From NCBI RefSeq assembly GCF_004216955.1, contig NZ_SGXL01000001.1:372001-436000 (forward strand): 64,000 bases of DNA, read 5' to 3'. Origin of the DNA: Fictibacillus sp. BK138 (GTDB lineage: Bacteria; Bacillota; Bacilli; Bacillales; Fictibacillaceae). The translations under genes were made by a program, and so were the position numbers. The notes under the pieces were generated by a model that did not search any database, was not told where the DNA came from, and saw nothing but the letters and a program-made list of their open reading frames with translations. Positions 24,112 to 31,425 of the stretch are shown here, piece by piece; positions within the stretch are counted from its first letter, which is position 1; the number at the start of each line of letters is the position of its first letter.

Positions 24112-24732
24112 ATGAGTTTGAAAAAGAAATTAGGGCTTGGGGTAGCTTCAGCAGCACTTGGTTTATCGTTAGTTGGTGGAGGAACTTATGCATACTTTAG
24201 TGACACAGAAACTACTAATAATACCTTTGCAGCAGGTACTTTAGATCTCTCGGTTGATCCAACAACAATTATTAATGCTACCAATATTAAGCCTAGAGAT
24301 TTAATGAGCCGTACATTCGAACTTAAGAACACAGGGACTTTAGATATTTCACAGGTAAACATATTAACTGACTATCAAGTAATCAATAAAGCTGGTGAAC
24401 CTGTAAATGTAGATGATTTAGGGAAACACATTCGAGTAAATTTCTTGAAAAATGAAGATAAAAATGGCGTAATACAACCTGAGGAAAATATTATTGTATC
24501 AACTACTCTAGCTGATCTTAAAGGACAAATGCCTGATGCAGTTGAGAATAAGATTTGGGCTTGGTTTGGTTGGGGAGATGAAGCAAGTGGAATTAAAGCA
24601 GGTACATCAGATGATCTATATGTGCAATTTGAATTCGTAGACAATGGCGCTGACCAGAATGAATTCCAAGGTGACACTTTAAAATTAGAGTGGAAGTTTG
24701 ATGCTAAGCAAACTGCTGGAACAAACAAATAA
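24112..24732 (+). CDS. tasA: TasA/CalY-family matrix fibre protein
   Basis: 206 residues from ATG 24112, eight bases after GGGAGG; an upstream ATG at 24106 is only two bases from it. The SipW-type signal (MSLKKKLGLG, AALGLSLVGGGTYAYFSDTE) is followed by NTFAAGTLDL and the family block IKPRDLMSRTFELKNTGTLD. TasA forms the main protein fibres of Bacillus biofilms outside the cell. A terminator follows, so the downstream LPXTG-sortase genes may be expressed at a lower level through readthrough. Confidence 0.9.
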   Translation: MSLKKKLGLGVASAALGLSLVGGGTYAYFSDTETTNNTFAAGTLDLSVDPTTIINATNIKPRDLMSRTFELKNTGTLDISQVNILTDYQVINKAGEPVNVDDLGKHIRVNFLKNEDKNGVIQPEENIIVSTTLADLKGQMPDAVENKIWAWFGWGDEASGIKAGTSDDLYVQFEFVDNGADQNEFQGDTLKLEWKFDAKQTAGTNK

Positions 24733-24742
24733 TTGATTATGT

Positions 24743-24770
24743 GAGGTGGGAAATTACTCCCACCTTTTTT
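24743..24770 (+). terminator. Terminator after tasA
   Basis: AGGTGGGA pairs with TCCCACCT followed by TTTT. It may be partial, setting a tasA excess over the downstream genes. Confidence 0.75.
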
Positions 24771-24815
24771 AAATAAAAGAGTACCTCTAAATATAAAGAT
24801 TGAGAGGTAAATCCA

Positions 24816-25619
24816 ATGAAGATTAACTCAAACAAATTTAAGTTACTTCTTATTTATAGTTGTATTTTACTTGCTATAGCAGTGTTCATCCCTGTCGGAA
24901 ACACAGGTGCCGACACCAGTACACCAGAAATTAAGATTGATACTTTCCCGGAAAGTGTTCTTTTTGATATAGAAAATTTCAAACCTGGTGATTGGGCGCC
25001 GCGTGAGCTCACCATTCAGAACAACGGCAATCTGGACTTTTCTTACAATATAAAATCTCAAATGAAGTCGGGATCTGAAAAACTATACAATGTCTTTCAA
25101 TTAAAGATTGAAGATAGCTCTAAAACTCTTTTCGAAGGCAGTCTGAAAGATTTTAATGGACTTGATCCGCGTCCACTAAAAAGCTTTTCAGAAGAGAAAC
25201 TCACACTAACTGTCTCATTCCCTTATGAATCAGGTAATGAATATCAGGGATTGCAAACTGAAGTGGAATTCATTATCTATGCAGAAGGGGATAACCCGCC
25301 TCCACCTCCACCAGACGACGGCGATCCAGATGATGGTGAAGATCCAGGTGACGGCGAAGACCCTGGCGATGGAGACAATCCGCCTGATGATGACGGAGGC
25401 ACTAATCCGCCAGACACCGACGGAAACCAACCACCAGGCGACAATCCGACACCAACGAATCCTACTGAACCACCAAGTAAAGACACTGGGTCTTTACCGC
25501 AAACAGGTGAAGAGAATCCAATTTACATTATCTTATCCGGTTTATTCATCATGATCGCTGGATTTGGTTTGCTGCTTCTCAAGAGGTCAAACCTGCAAAA
25601 TCCATTTAAGCGAGGATAG
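24816..25619 (+). CDS. LPXTG-anchored TasA-like surface protein
   Basis: 267 residues behind GAGAGGTAAATCC. A signal peptide (residues 1-32, ending near NTGADT) precedes a domain with ENFKPGDWAPRELTIQNNGN, closely like the TasA block IKPRD...LKNTGTLD of the gene upstream. A Pro/Asp/Gly-rich stalk (about 155-222) spans the wall, and the end is a complete sorting signal: LPQTG at 227-231, a hydrophobic helix and KRS. The next gene is a sortase, its likely enzyme. A wall-linked anchor or minor subunit of the TasA fibre is inferred. Confidence 0.85.
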   Translation: MKINSNKFKLLLIYSCILLAIAVFIPVGNTGADTSTPEIKIDTFPESVLFDIENFKPGDWAPRELTIQNNGNLDFSYNIKSQMKSGSEKLYNVFQLKIEDSSKTLFEGSLKDFNGLDPRPLKSFSEEKLTLTVSFPYESGNEYQGLQTEVEFIIYAEGDNPPPPPPDDGDPDDGEDPGDGEDPGDGDNPPDDDGGTNPPDTDGNQPPGDNPTPTNPTEPPSKDTGSLPQTGEENPIYIILSGLFIMIAGFGLLLLKRSNLQNPFKRG

Positions 25620-25622
25620 GAT

Positions 25623-26249
25623 ATGAAGGGGCTTGCTTACCTATTAATCGTAATAGGTCTATCAACCATGTTGTATCCAAAAGTCAAAAGTATGTATTTT
25701 TCACAGCAAGAACAACAGTTGCTAGAGAACTGGGAATCTACCACGGTAGATTCTGTGATCCAACAGAGCTCAGAGCAGCTGGATGATATCTTCCAAGAAA
25801 AAAACAGGCCAAAGACTCAACAAAAATCACTTAAAAGTACAAATGGCATTATCGGTAAAATGTCCATTAAAAAAATTAATCTCACTCTCCCTATTATGGA
25901 AGGTGCCTCTCAGCAGAATTTAAAAGTAGCTGCTGGTCATATGAAGGGCACCTCTCCGATTGGTGAGATTGGGAATGCTGCCATTGCGGCACACAGAAGT
26001 TACACATACGGAAAGCAATTCAATCGACTCCTTGAAGTGGAAAAAGGAGACATTGTTCAGATTGAAACAGCACAAAAAATATTAACCTACACCGTTACGG
26101 ATAACCTTTTAGTAAAACCAACAGATTTATCGGTTTTACAATCAAATCAAACTGAAAGTATCGTAACGTTAATCACGTGCCATCCTATGAAAAATCCAAC
26201 ACATCGATATATCGTAAAAGCTGTTTTGAAAAAAGAGGAGGTCTTATAG
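25623..26249 (+). CDS. Class D sortase
   Basis: 208 residues, 3 bases after the LPXTG gene. An N-terminal membrane helix (MKGLAYLLIVIGLSTMLYP) is followed by the sortase barrel from about residue 75. The catalytic triad is visible: His in AAHRSYTYG (about 122), Cys in LITCHP (about 184) and Arg in THRYIVK (about 195). The short form without a C-terminal helix fits class D. It should cut LPQTG of the neighbour and link it to peptidoglycan at the outer membrane face. Confidence 0.92.
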   Translation: MKGLAYLLIVIGLSTMLYPKVKSMYFSQQEQQLLENWESTTVDSVIQQSSEQLDDIFQEKNRPKTQQKSLKSTNGIIGKMSIKKINLTLPIMEGASQQNLKVAAGHMKGTSPIGEIGNAAIAAHRSYTYGKQFNRLLEVEKGDIVQIETAQKILTYTVTDNLLVKPTDLSVLQSNQTESIVTLITCHPMKNPTHRYIVKAVLKKEEVL

Positions 26250-26267
26250 AAAAGGAAGTTGTTTAAT

Positions 26268-26597
26268 GTGAAGCAGAGTTTAGGAAAACAAATTAAAAAA
26301 CAACGATTAAGAAAAGGAATGAGTATCAGCAAGCTTGCTAAAATTGCTGATGTCTCAAAAGGATACTTAAGCAGCATCGAAAGTTATAAAACCAACCCGT
26401 CTGCGCATATAATTCAAAAATTAGCAAAAGCGCTGGAGGTACCTGTGGAACAATTATTAGATGTTCGTGTTGAAAAGCTTGATCCAGAGTGGGTGGAACT
26501 TGTGACTCAAGCAAAAGAGATAGGAATTAATAAAGAAGATATTCGTGCATTCTTGGCCTATGAAGCGTGGAAGCAAAATGTTAAGGAAGAGGTGTAG
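26268..26597 (+). CDS. Second SinR/SlrR-like regulator
   Basis: 109 residues from GTG 26268, nine bases after AAAGGAAG; an in-frame TTG at 26259 abuts that site. An XRE helix-turn-helix (about 4-60, LGKQIKKQRLRKGMSISKLA, then VSKGYLSSIESYKTNP) precedes a SinI-like dimerisation region (LDPEWVELVTQAKEIGINKE). It is a paralogue of the SinR at 14697 and resembles B. subtilis SlrR, which binds SinR and reshapes its targets. It lies 18 bases after the sortase gene, so it is made with the matrix operon. Confidence 0.85.
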   Translation: MKQSLGKQIKKQRLRKGMSISKLAKIADVSKGYLSSIESYKTNPSAHIIQKLAKALEVPVEQLLDVRVEKLDPEWVELVTQAKEIGINKEDIRAFLAYEAWKQNVKEEV

Positions 26598-26599
26598 TC

Positions 26600-26833
26600 G
26601 TGATCCGGCTAGGAAATGGACTGTACATTTGTCATCTGAATGGATACCTCTTAAAGGTTGTTTATAAAGGAAATAATGAATGTGAAATTTATTTAGGGGA
26701 TGAATACCAAGGGAATGCCCCATTCGATTATGTGAAAAAAAAATTAAATTTCATAGAAAAGAGATGGAATACATCTAAATTAACCCACTATAAATTTAGA
26801 GAATTTCAACCTACTCTTGATTATTCGATTTAA
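26600..26833 (+). CDS. Hypothetical protein at the end of the matrix operon
   Basis: 77 residues from GTG 26600, behind AAGGAAGAGG and directly after the regulator stop. Soluble, Tyr/Lys-rich (MIRLGNGLYICHLNGYLLKV), with no signal peptide. No family recognised. Its tight coupling to the SlrR-like gene suggests a joint role. A terminator follows. Confidence 0.5.
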   Translation: MIRLGNGLYICHLNGYLLKVVYKGNNECEIYLGDEYQGNAPFDYVKKKLNFIEKRWNTSKLTHYKFREFQPTLDYSI

Positions 26834-26861
26834 TTCTAACAAAGTTAATACTTCTAATGAG

Positions 26862-26894
26862 AGCTAATCCTCCTTATGAGGTATTAGCTTTTTT
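26862..26894 (+). terminator. Terminator of the matrix operon
   Basis: AGCTAATCCTC pairs (one mismatch) with GAGGTATTAGCT, followed by TTTTTT. Confidence 0.75.
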
Positions 26895-26907
26895 ATGTTC
26901 ATTGTTT

Positions 26908-27083
26908 GTTCATTTGAAAGAACATTCCATTCTTCATTAAAAAACAAAAAACGATGAAAATCAACATAATCGGTCGTAAACTAGTCGATTTGTGCTTTAA
27001 AAAGAACAAAATAGACTTATTTAACGTTTTGTCCATTAGGAGTTTTGTCCTATAATTAACACGTATTGTTCTTTGTGTAGAAC
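26908..27083. promoter_or_regulatory. SinR-type operators and promoter of the GH16-glycosyltransferase operon
   Basis: GTTCATTTGAAAGAAC (26908-26923) and GTTCTTTGTGTAGAAC (27068-27083) both have GTTC-N8-GAAC, the same geometry as the site before tapA. A lone AAAGAAC is at 27001-27007. The promoter is TTGTCC (27029-27034), 16 bases, TATAAT (27051-27056). The downstream site lies where an elongating polymerase would be blocked. Confidence 0.72.
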
Positions 27084-27114
27084 AAAAGCTAAAAAACATG
27101 AAGAGAGGCGGGGT

Positions 27115-27945
27115 ATGAAACGATTACCTTCTGTAACTTTTATAACCTTAATCATCATAATCTTCTTATTAAATAATTCAAGTACATCGAGGGGCAGTAT
27201 TATTTCACCATCATCCAAAAAAGAGGAAATGACAATGGAAAAAGTTCAAAAGGAGTTGCTAGTAACGTCTACTGGGAAATGGAAGTTAATCTATTATGAA
27301 GATTTTCATTTATTGGACTCAAATATTTGGACAGTTGTTGAGCGAGGAAATAATTATAATAATGAACTTCAATTTTATAGGAAAGAAAATGTTGAAGTCT
27401 CGGATGGTTCTCTACGTCTAGTGGCAAGAGAAGAGAATTACAAAAAACATAAATATACATCTGGGCAGATTAATACAAAAGACAAATTAAAAATTCATTA
27501 TGGAAAAATTGATATCAGGTTGAAGTACACAGAAGGGAAAGGGCTATTTCCGGCTGTATGGTTATTACCATCTAATAACAAGAAGAACTTACCTGAAATT
27601 GACATTTTCGAATCGATTGGACAAGACCCTGCAAAAGTCTATATGGTGAATCATTACGGTAATCGAAAGAATTACTCGAGTGATTATGAGGAGTTTATTC
27701 TAAAAGATTATAAAAACTATCATACATACACTTTGGAGTGGGATGAAAAAGAGCTTAGATGGTATATCGATAATGAACTCCGTTTTTCCAATAAGAATGG
27801 AGTTCCACAAGAGCCGATGTATCTTATTTTAAATTTAGCGGTAGGTGGAAACTGGCCAGGAAATCCTAATAAGCATACCCTGTTTCCTGCAAGCATGAAC
27901 GTTGATTATGTGAAGATCTACAAATCTAATAATCAGGGAGATTAA
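27115..27945 (+). CDS. Secreted glycoside hydrolase family 16 (beta-glucanase-like)
   Basis: 276 residues from ATG 27115, behind AAGAGAGGCGGGGT; an upstream ATG at 27073 lies within the SinR site. An N-terminal membrane or signal helix (about 8-23) leads to a GH16 domain at about 60-270 with the catalytic motif EIDIFE (nucleophile and acid/base Glu) at about 161 and a typical YHTYTLEWDEKELRWYID block. GH16 enzymes cut beta-1,3/1,4-glucans and related polymers outside the cell. It lies 2 bases before a polysaccharide synthase, so trimming that polymer is likely (inference). Confidence 0.88.
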   Translation: MKRLPSVTFITLIIIIFLLNNSSTSRGSIISPSSKKEEMTMEKVQKELLVTSTGKWKLIYYEDFHLLDSNIWTVVERGNNYNNELQFYRKENVEVSDGSLRLVAREENYKKHKYTSGQINTKDKLKIHYGKIDIRLKYTEGKGLFPAVWLLPSNNKKNLPEIDIFESIGQDPAKVYMVNHYGNRKNYSSDYEEFILKDYKNYHTYTLEWDEKELRWYIDNELRFSNKNGVPQEPMYLILNLAVGGNWPGNPNKHTLFPASMNVDYVKIYKSNNQGD

Positions 27946-27947
27946 AT

Positions 27948-29294
27948 ATGATGTTCTATCTTATATTAATCGTCATTGCTTTGTGTACACTCTTGCCTTT
28001 ACTTCATATGTGCAACGCACTTCCTTTTTTATCTAAAAGGAAAGTCCCTTTAAATAAATTGAATTGTAAGGATAAAGGGATAAGTATTTTAATTCCTTGT
28101 TATAACGAAGAAAGAATCCTTGACTTAACAATTAGAGGGATGAACCGGCTTGAATACCAGAATAAAGAAGTCATTTATATAAATGACGGTTCTATCGACC
28201 AAACAATGTACACCCTTCATACTCTTCTAGATTTAAAACCACTCAAGATGAACTATTCTTCAACATTGGATCATATGCCAATTCGATTTATTTATCAGTC
28301 CTCGCTTTTTCCTAATGTGTATGTTATTGACAAATTAAATGGAGGCAAAGCCGATTCTCTAAATGCAGGTATTGATTTTGCATCAAAAGAATTGATTATT
28401 ACTTTAGATGCTGACAGTATACTTGCAGATAATTCGTTGGAAATCATTAACCAAGCATTTCAAGACCCAAATGTTGTTGCTGCTGGAGGGATGGTGCATA
28501 TTCTCCAAGGACGCAATGAGAAATTTAGTTTGTCGTTCAAACAAAAACATATTATTCGATTTCAAATTTTTGAATATTTTAAGGGTTTTTATATCTATAA
28601 ATCTTCGTTGGCAAAATTAAATGCTTTAGCGATTATATCTGGAGCATTTGGAGTTTTTGATAAAAAGACGTTGTTAACAATAGGCGGATACAGAAAAACG
28701 TTAGGAGAGGATATTGATATAACATTACGTTTTCAGTATTATATTCAAAAACACAGAGATAAAAAAGTATTATTCATACCTGAAGCAGTTTGTTACACCG
28801 AGTGCCCAGAGAAATGGACTGATTTATTTAAGCAGCGAATTCGTTGGCAAAAAGCATTTGTTGATTGTGTATTTAGATTTGCGGGATCGCTGGTAAGAAG
28901 TGTTTTCACGAAACAGTTGTCCTTTTTCTTTTTAATAGAAGCGTTTGTGGTTGGCACGTTAGCAACCTATTTTACAGTTGTTTCTCTAACTTTACTATGT
29001 ATTGTTAATGAGGAAAATACCATTCATTTATTATGGAGCTATATACTTATTTCAACTCTATTGAACGGTATTTATAGTTTAACAGCTGTCTATATTGCAA
29101 GATATCATGGTCAAAAATTTACTCACTATGATAAGCTTCGATTAGTAAATACCATTATACTAGACTTAGCTATTTTTCGATTCATAACATTTCTATTCAT
29201 TATGTTAGGAACGATTTTATACTTTTTTAACAAACATGATTGGAATAAAGTCACTAGAACAGGGAGAGTATATCAAATTGAAAAAGTTAGTTAA
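27948..29294 (+). CDS. Processive glycosyltransferase family 2 (polysaccharide synthase)
   Basis: 448 residues. One membrane helix lies at the N-terminus. The GT2 domain at about 45-300 has LIPCYNEERILD, YINDGSIDQT, TLDADSILADN (DxD), GEDIDITLRFQ and the QRIRWQKAF motif of processive synthases such as PgaC, IcaA and hyaluronan synthases. Three or four membrane helices close the protein. It should make and extrude a beta-linked homopolymer across the membrane. It is co-transcribed with the GH16 gene under SinR-type sites; the sugar is unknown. Confidence 0.88.
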   Translation: MMFYLILIVIALCTLLPLLHMCNALPFLSKRKVPLNKLNCKDKGISILIPCYNEERILDLTIRGMNRLEYQNKEVIYINDGSIDQTMYTLHTLLDLKPLKMNYSSTLDHMPIRFIYQSSLFPNVYVIDKLNGGKADSLNAGIDFASKELIITLDADSILADNSLEIINQAFQDPNVVAAGGMVHILQGRNEKFSLSFKQKHIIRFQIFEYFKGFYIYKSSLAKLNALAIISGAFGVFDKKTLLTIGGYRKTLGEDIDITLRFQYYIQKHRDKKVLFIPEAVCYTECPEKWTDLFKQRIRWQKAFVDCVFRFAGSLVRSVFTKQLSFFFLIEAFVVGTLATYFTVVSLTLLCIVNEENTIHLLWSYILISTLLNGIYSLTAVYIARYHGQKFTHYDKLRLVNTIILDLAIFRFITFLFIMLGTILYFFNKHDWNKVTRTGRVYQIEKVS

Positions 29295-29303
29295 TTTTGT
29301 ATA

Positions 29304-29340
29304 AAAAAGCCGACGCTTAAAGAAACAGCGCCGGCTTTTT
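29304..29340. terminator. Bidirectional terminator
   Basis: AAAAAAGCCGACGCT pairs with AGCGCCGGCTTTTT. It serves the glycosyltransferase on one side and the convergent SDR gene on the other. Confidence 0.85.
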
Positions 29341-29341
29341 G

Positions 29342-30208
29342 TTATCCATTTACGACTTTACCACCATTAATATGAATCATCTGCCCAGATACATAAGAAG
29401 AATCTTCACTCGCCAGATACACATAAGCTGGAGCAAGTTCTTCAGGTTGTCCAGGACGTCCCATCGGAGTATCTTTACCGAACTGCTCCACTTTATCTGC
29501 AGAGAATGTTGAAGGGATAAGGGGTGTCCAGATAGGGCCTGGTGCGATTCCATTCACACGTATCCCTTTCTTAACCAAATTATTCGACAACGAACGGGTG
29601 AACGAAACAATTGCACCTTTTGTTGAAGCGTAATCGATTAGTTCCGGATGTCCCTGATACGCTGTGATTGAAGCTGTATTAATAATGCTGCTTCCTTGTT
29701 TCAAGTGAGGAAGAGCAGCTTTTGTTAAGTGGAACATAGAAAAAATGTTTGTGCGGAACGTTTTTTCGAGCTGTTCAGCTGTAATATCCTCGAAATTTTG
29801 CTGTGGATGTTGTTCTGCTGCATTATTCACCAGAACGTCGAGTCCCCCAAATGAACCAACTACATCACGTACGGCTTGCTCACAGAAAGATTCATCTCCA
29901 ATATCTCCTCGAATAAGTAAGCATTTTACGTCTTCTTGTTCAATCTGCTGCTTCGTTTCCTCTGCATCACCAGATTCCTCTAAATATACGATGGCAACAT
30001 TTGCGCCTTCTTTTGCAAAAGCAATTGCAGCAGCTTTTCCAATACCGCTGTCTCCTCCAGTAATTAAAGTAGACTTATTCTTTAATTTACCGCTGCCTTT
30101 ATACGCAGGGCTTTCTGACTGCGGTTTTGGTGTCATTTCAGATTCGACACCAGGCTGTTGGTTTTGGTGCTGTGCGGGTTGACCTGTTGGATGATTTTGA
30201 TTAGACAT
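29342..30208 (-). CDS. SDR family oxidoreductase (YhdF/YhxC-like)
   Basis: 288 residues from ATG 30208, behind AAAAGGAGTGATATA. A polar, Gln/Pro-rich N-terminal extension of 45 residues precedes the Rossmann fold: TGGDSGIGKA for NAD(P) binding, NNAAEQHP, catalytic Ser in NTASITAYQG, and Tyr/Lys in YASTKGA. It ends SGQMIHINGG. Relatives are general-stress dehydrogenases of Bacillus. A sigma-B-like promoter is visible upstream. Substrate unknown. Confidence 0.88.
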   Translation of the reverse strand: MSNQNHPTGQPAQHQNQQPGVESEMTPKPQSESPAYKGSGKLKNKSTLITGGDSGIGKAAAIAFAKEGANVAIVYLEESGDAEETKQQIEQEDVKCLLIRGDIGDESFCEQAVRDVVGSFGGLDVLVNNAAEQHPQQNFEDITAEQLEKTFRTNIFSMFHLTKAALPHLKQGSSIINTASITAYQGHPELIDYASTKGAIVSFTRSLSNNLVKKGIRVNGIAPGPIWTPLIPSTFSADKVEQFGKDTPMGRPGQPEELAPAYVYLASEDSSYVSGQMIHINGGKVVNG

Positions 30209-30246
30209 TTTATATATCACTCCTTTTAATCTCTCATAACTTCTTT

Positions 30247-30271
30247 CTTCCCATCTCACATTGGAATAAAC
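30247..30271 (-). promoter_or_regulatory. Candidate sigma-B promoter of the SDR gene
   Basis: GTTTAT, 13 bases, GGGAAG on the minus strand, near the consensus GTTTAA-N13/15-GGGTAT, 39 bases before the start codon. Confidence 0.4.
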
Positions 30272-30369
30272 ATAGATACGTGCTGCGAAAATTTTTTTTT
30301 TACTCCATGGCTCTTTTTCTCTTTCTCAAAACACTTATAGATGAGTCAATTAAAAGGAGGAAGAAAAAA

Positions 30370-31242
30370 ATGAGAGCAGGGAACATTTATCAGTACAAAC
30401 AAATGAGTAGATTCCAAAGTGTAGTGGAGTTCAATCAACATAAGGACATCTTTCTACAGCAACATCCAGATCTATTTACTCGATCAGAATACATAGCATT
30501 TGAAGTGCTCACCCAATATAGTGTTGTTGTCCCAGGTATAGCCAACGCTAAGATTGCGACACTTGTCTCAGCTTGCTCCACCAAGCAAGGAGGCATCTCC
30601 AGAGCAACCTTCGTGAGAATGCTAAGAAAAGCCAAAACAACCGGCTTCCTAAAAATACATAAAACGTATCGATCACATGGTGGATTCGCTCATAATATTT
30701 TTGTTTTTCACCGAATTGATGTATTGAATGAAACACAAATGACACACCGAGAAAAACCAGGAATACCTTCTGAGAATAAGCAGGATCGCATACAATCGAC
30801 ATCAGAATCTATGAATCTCTTCTCAAATCTCCAAAATAAAGATCTAAACATACGTCAGAAAAAGACCGTCAACATTACCACACCCACTTCTTTAACCACT
30901 CCTCAACTTCAAGATCTCGACCACACCTTTGTACCGGATAACGTCCCTAAAGAATTTATCCAAACGGTAAAACCTTTCTATGATAGAGCCACAGAAATAT
31001 ATTCCTTCTGGCACAAAGCCCTTACTGCTTATAAGAAATTTAATTTCCAAACGCCCCTCGAGAGTTTAACCCCAATGGTCATAGACGCCTTCAAAACAAC
31101 TGTATTCCATTACAAGCGACAAGCAATTAAAACTAGCTTCACGCAATATTTCTACGGTACCCTTAGCGCCATGTTTAGTTCAGAAAAAAGAAAAGAGCAT
31201 GTAAATACAAATAGACCAGATTACAACTGGCTGGATGCGTAA
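30370..31242 (+). CDS. Helix-turn-helix protein, replication/plasmid-type
   Basis: 290 residues from ATG 30370, behind AAAAGGAGGAAG; the frame is open further up but without a ribosome site. Residues about 38-105 resemble a winged helix (SEYIAFEVLTQYSVVVPGIA, GGISRATFVRMLRKAKTTGF). A variable Gln/Asn/Thr-rich linker and a helical C-terminal half follow. Proteins like this occur as chromosomal relatives of plasmid or phage replication proteins (tentative). No partner genes are nearby. Function unknown. Confidence 0.5.
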   Translation: MRAGNIYQYKQMSRFQSVVEFNQHKDIFLQQHPDLFTRSEYIAFEVLTQYSVVVPGIANAKIATLVSACSTKQGGISRATFVRMLRKAKTTGFLKIHKTYRSHGGFAHNIFVFHRIDVLNETQMTHREKPGIPSENKQDRIQSTSESMNLFSNLQNKDLNIRQKKTVNITTPTSLTTPQLQDLDHTFVPDNVPKEFIQTVKPFYDRATEIYSFWHKALTAYKKFNFQTPLESLTPMVIDAFKTTVFHYKRQAIKTSFTQYFYGTLSAMFSSEKRKEHVNTNRPDYNWLDA

Positions 31243-31425
31243 TTCTATTAAAATAGCACTCAAAGAAAATATCTATTTGAAAATAATAAAATAAATAGTA
31301 ATATTAGTAAGTAGTAAAAAGGGAGGATAAAACAAACTAGGTAAAAAATATCATACTAGGATAAAGTTTTATTTTCTTATAAAAATAATCTGGTAGTTGA
31401 TCTTATAAGAAAGGGGAGATATGTA

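Noticed and set aside
25230-25486. Antisense open frames across the LPXTG stalk
   Set aside because: They mirror the low-complexity Pro/Asp/Gly codons of the sense gene and have no own signals.
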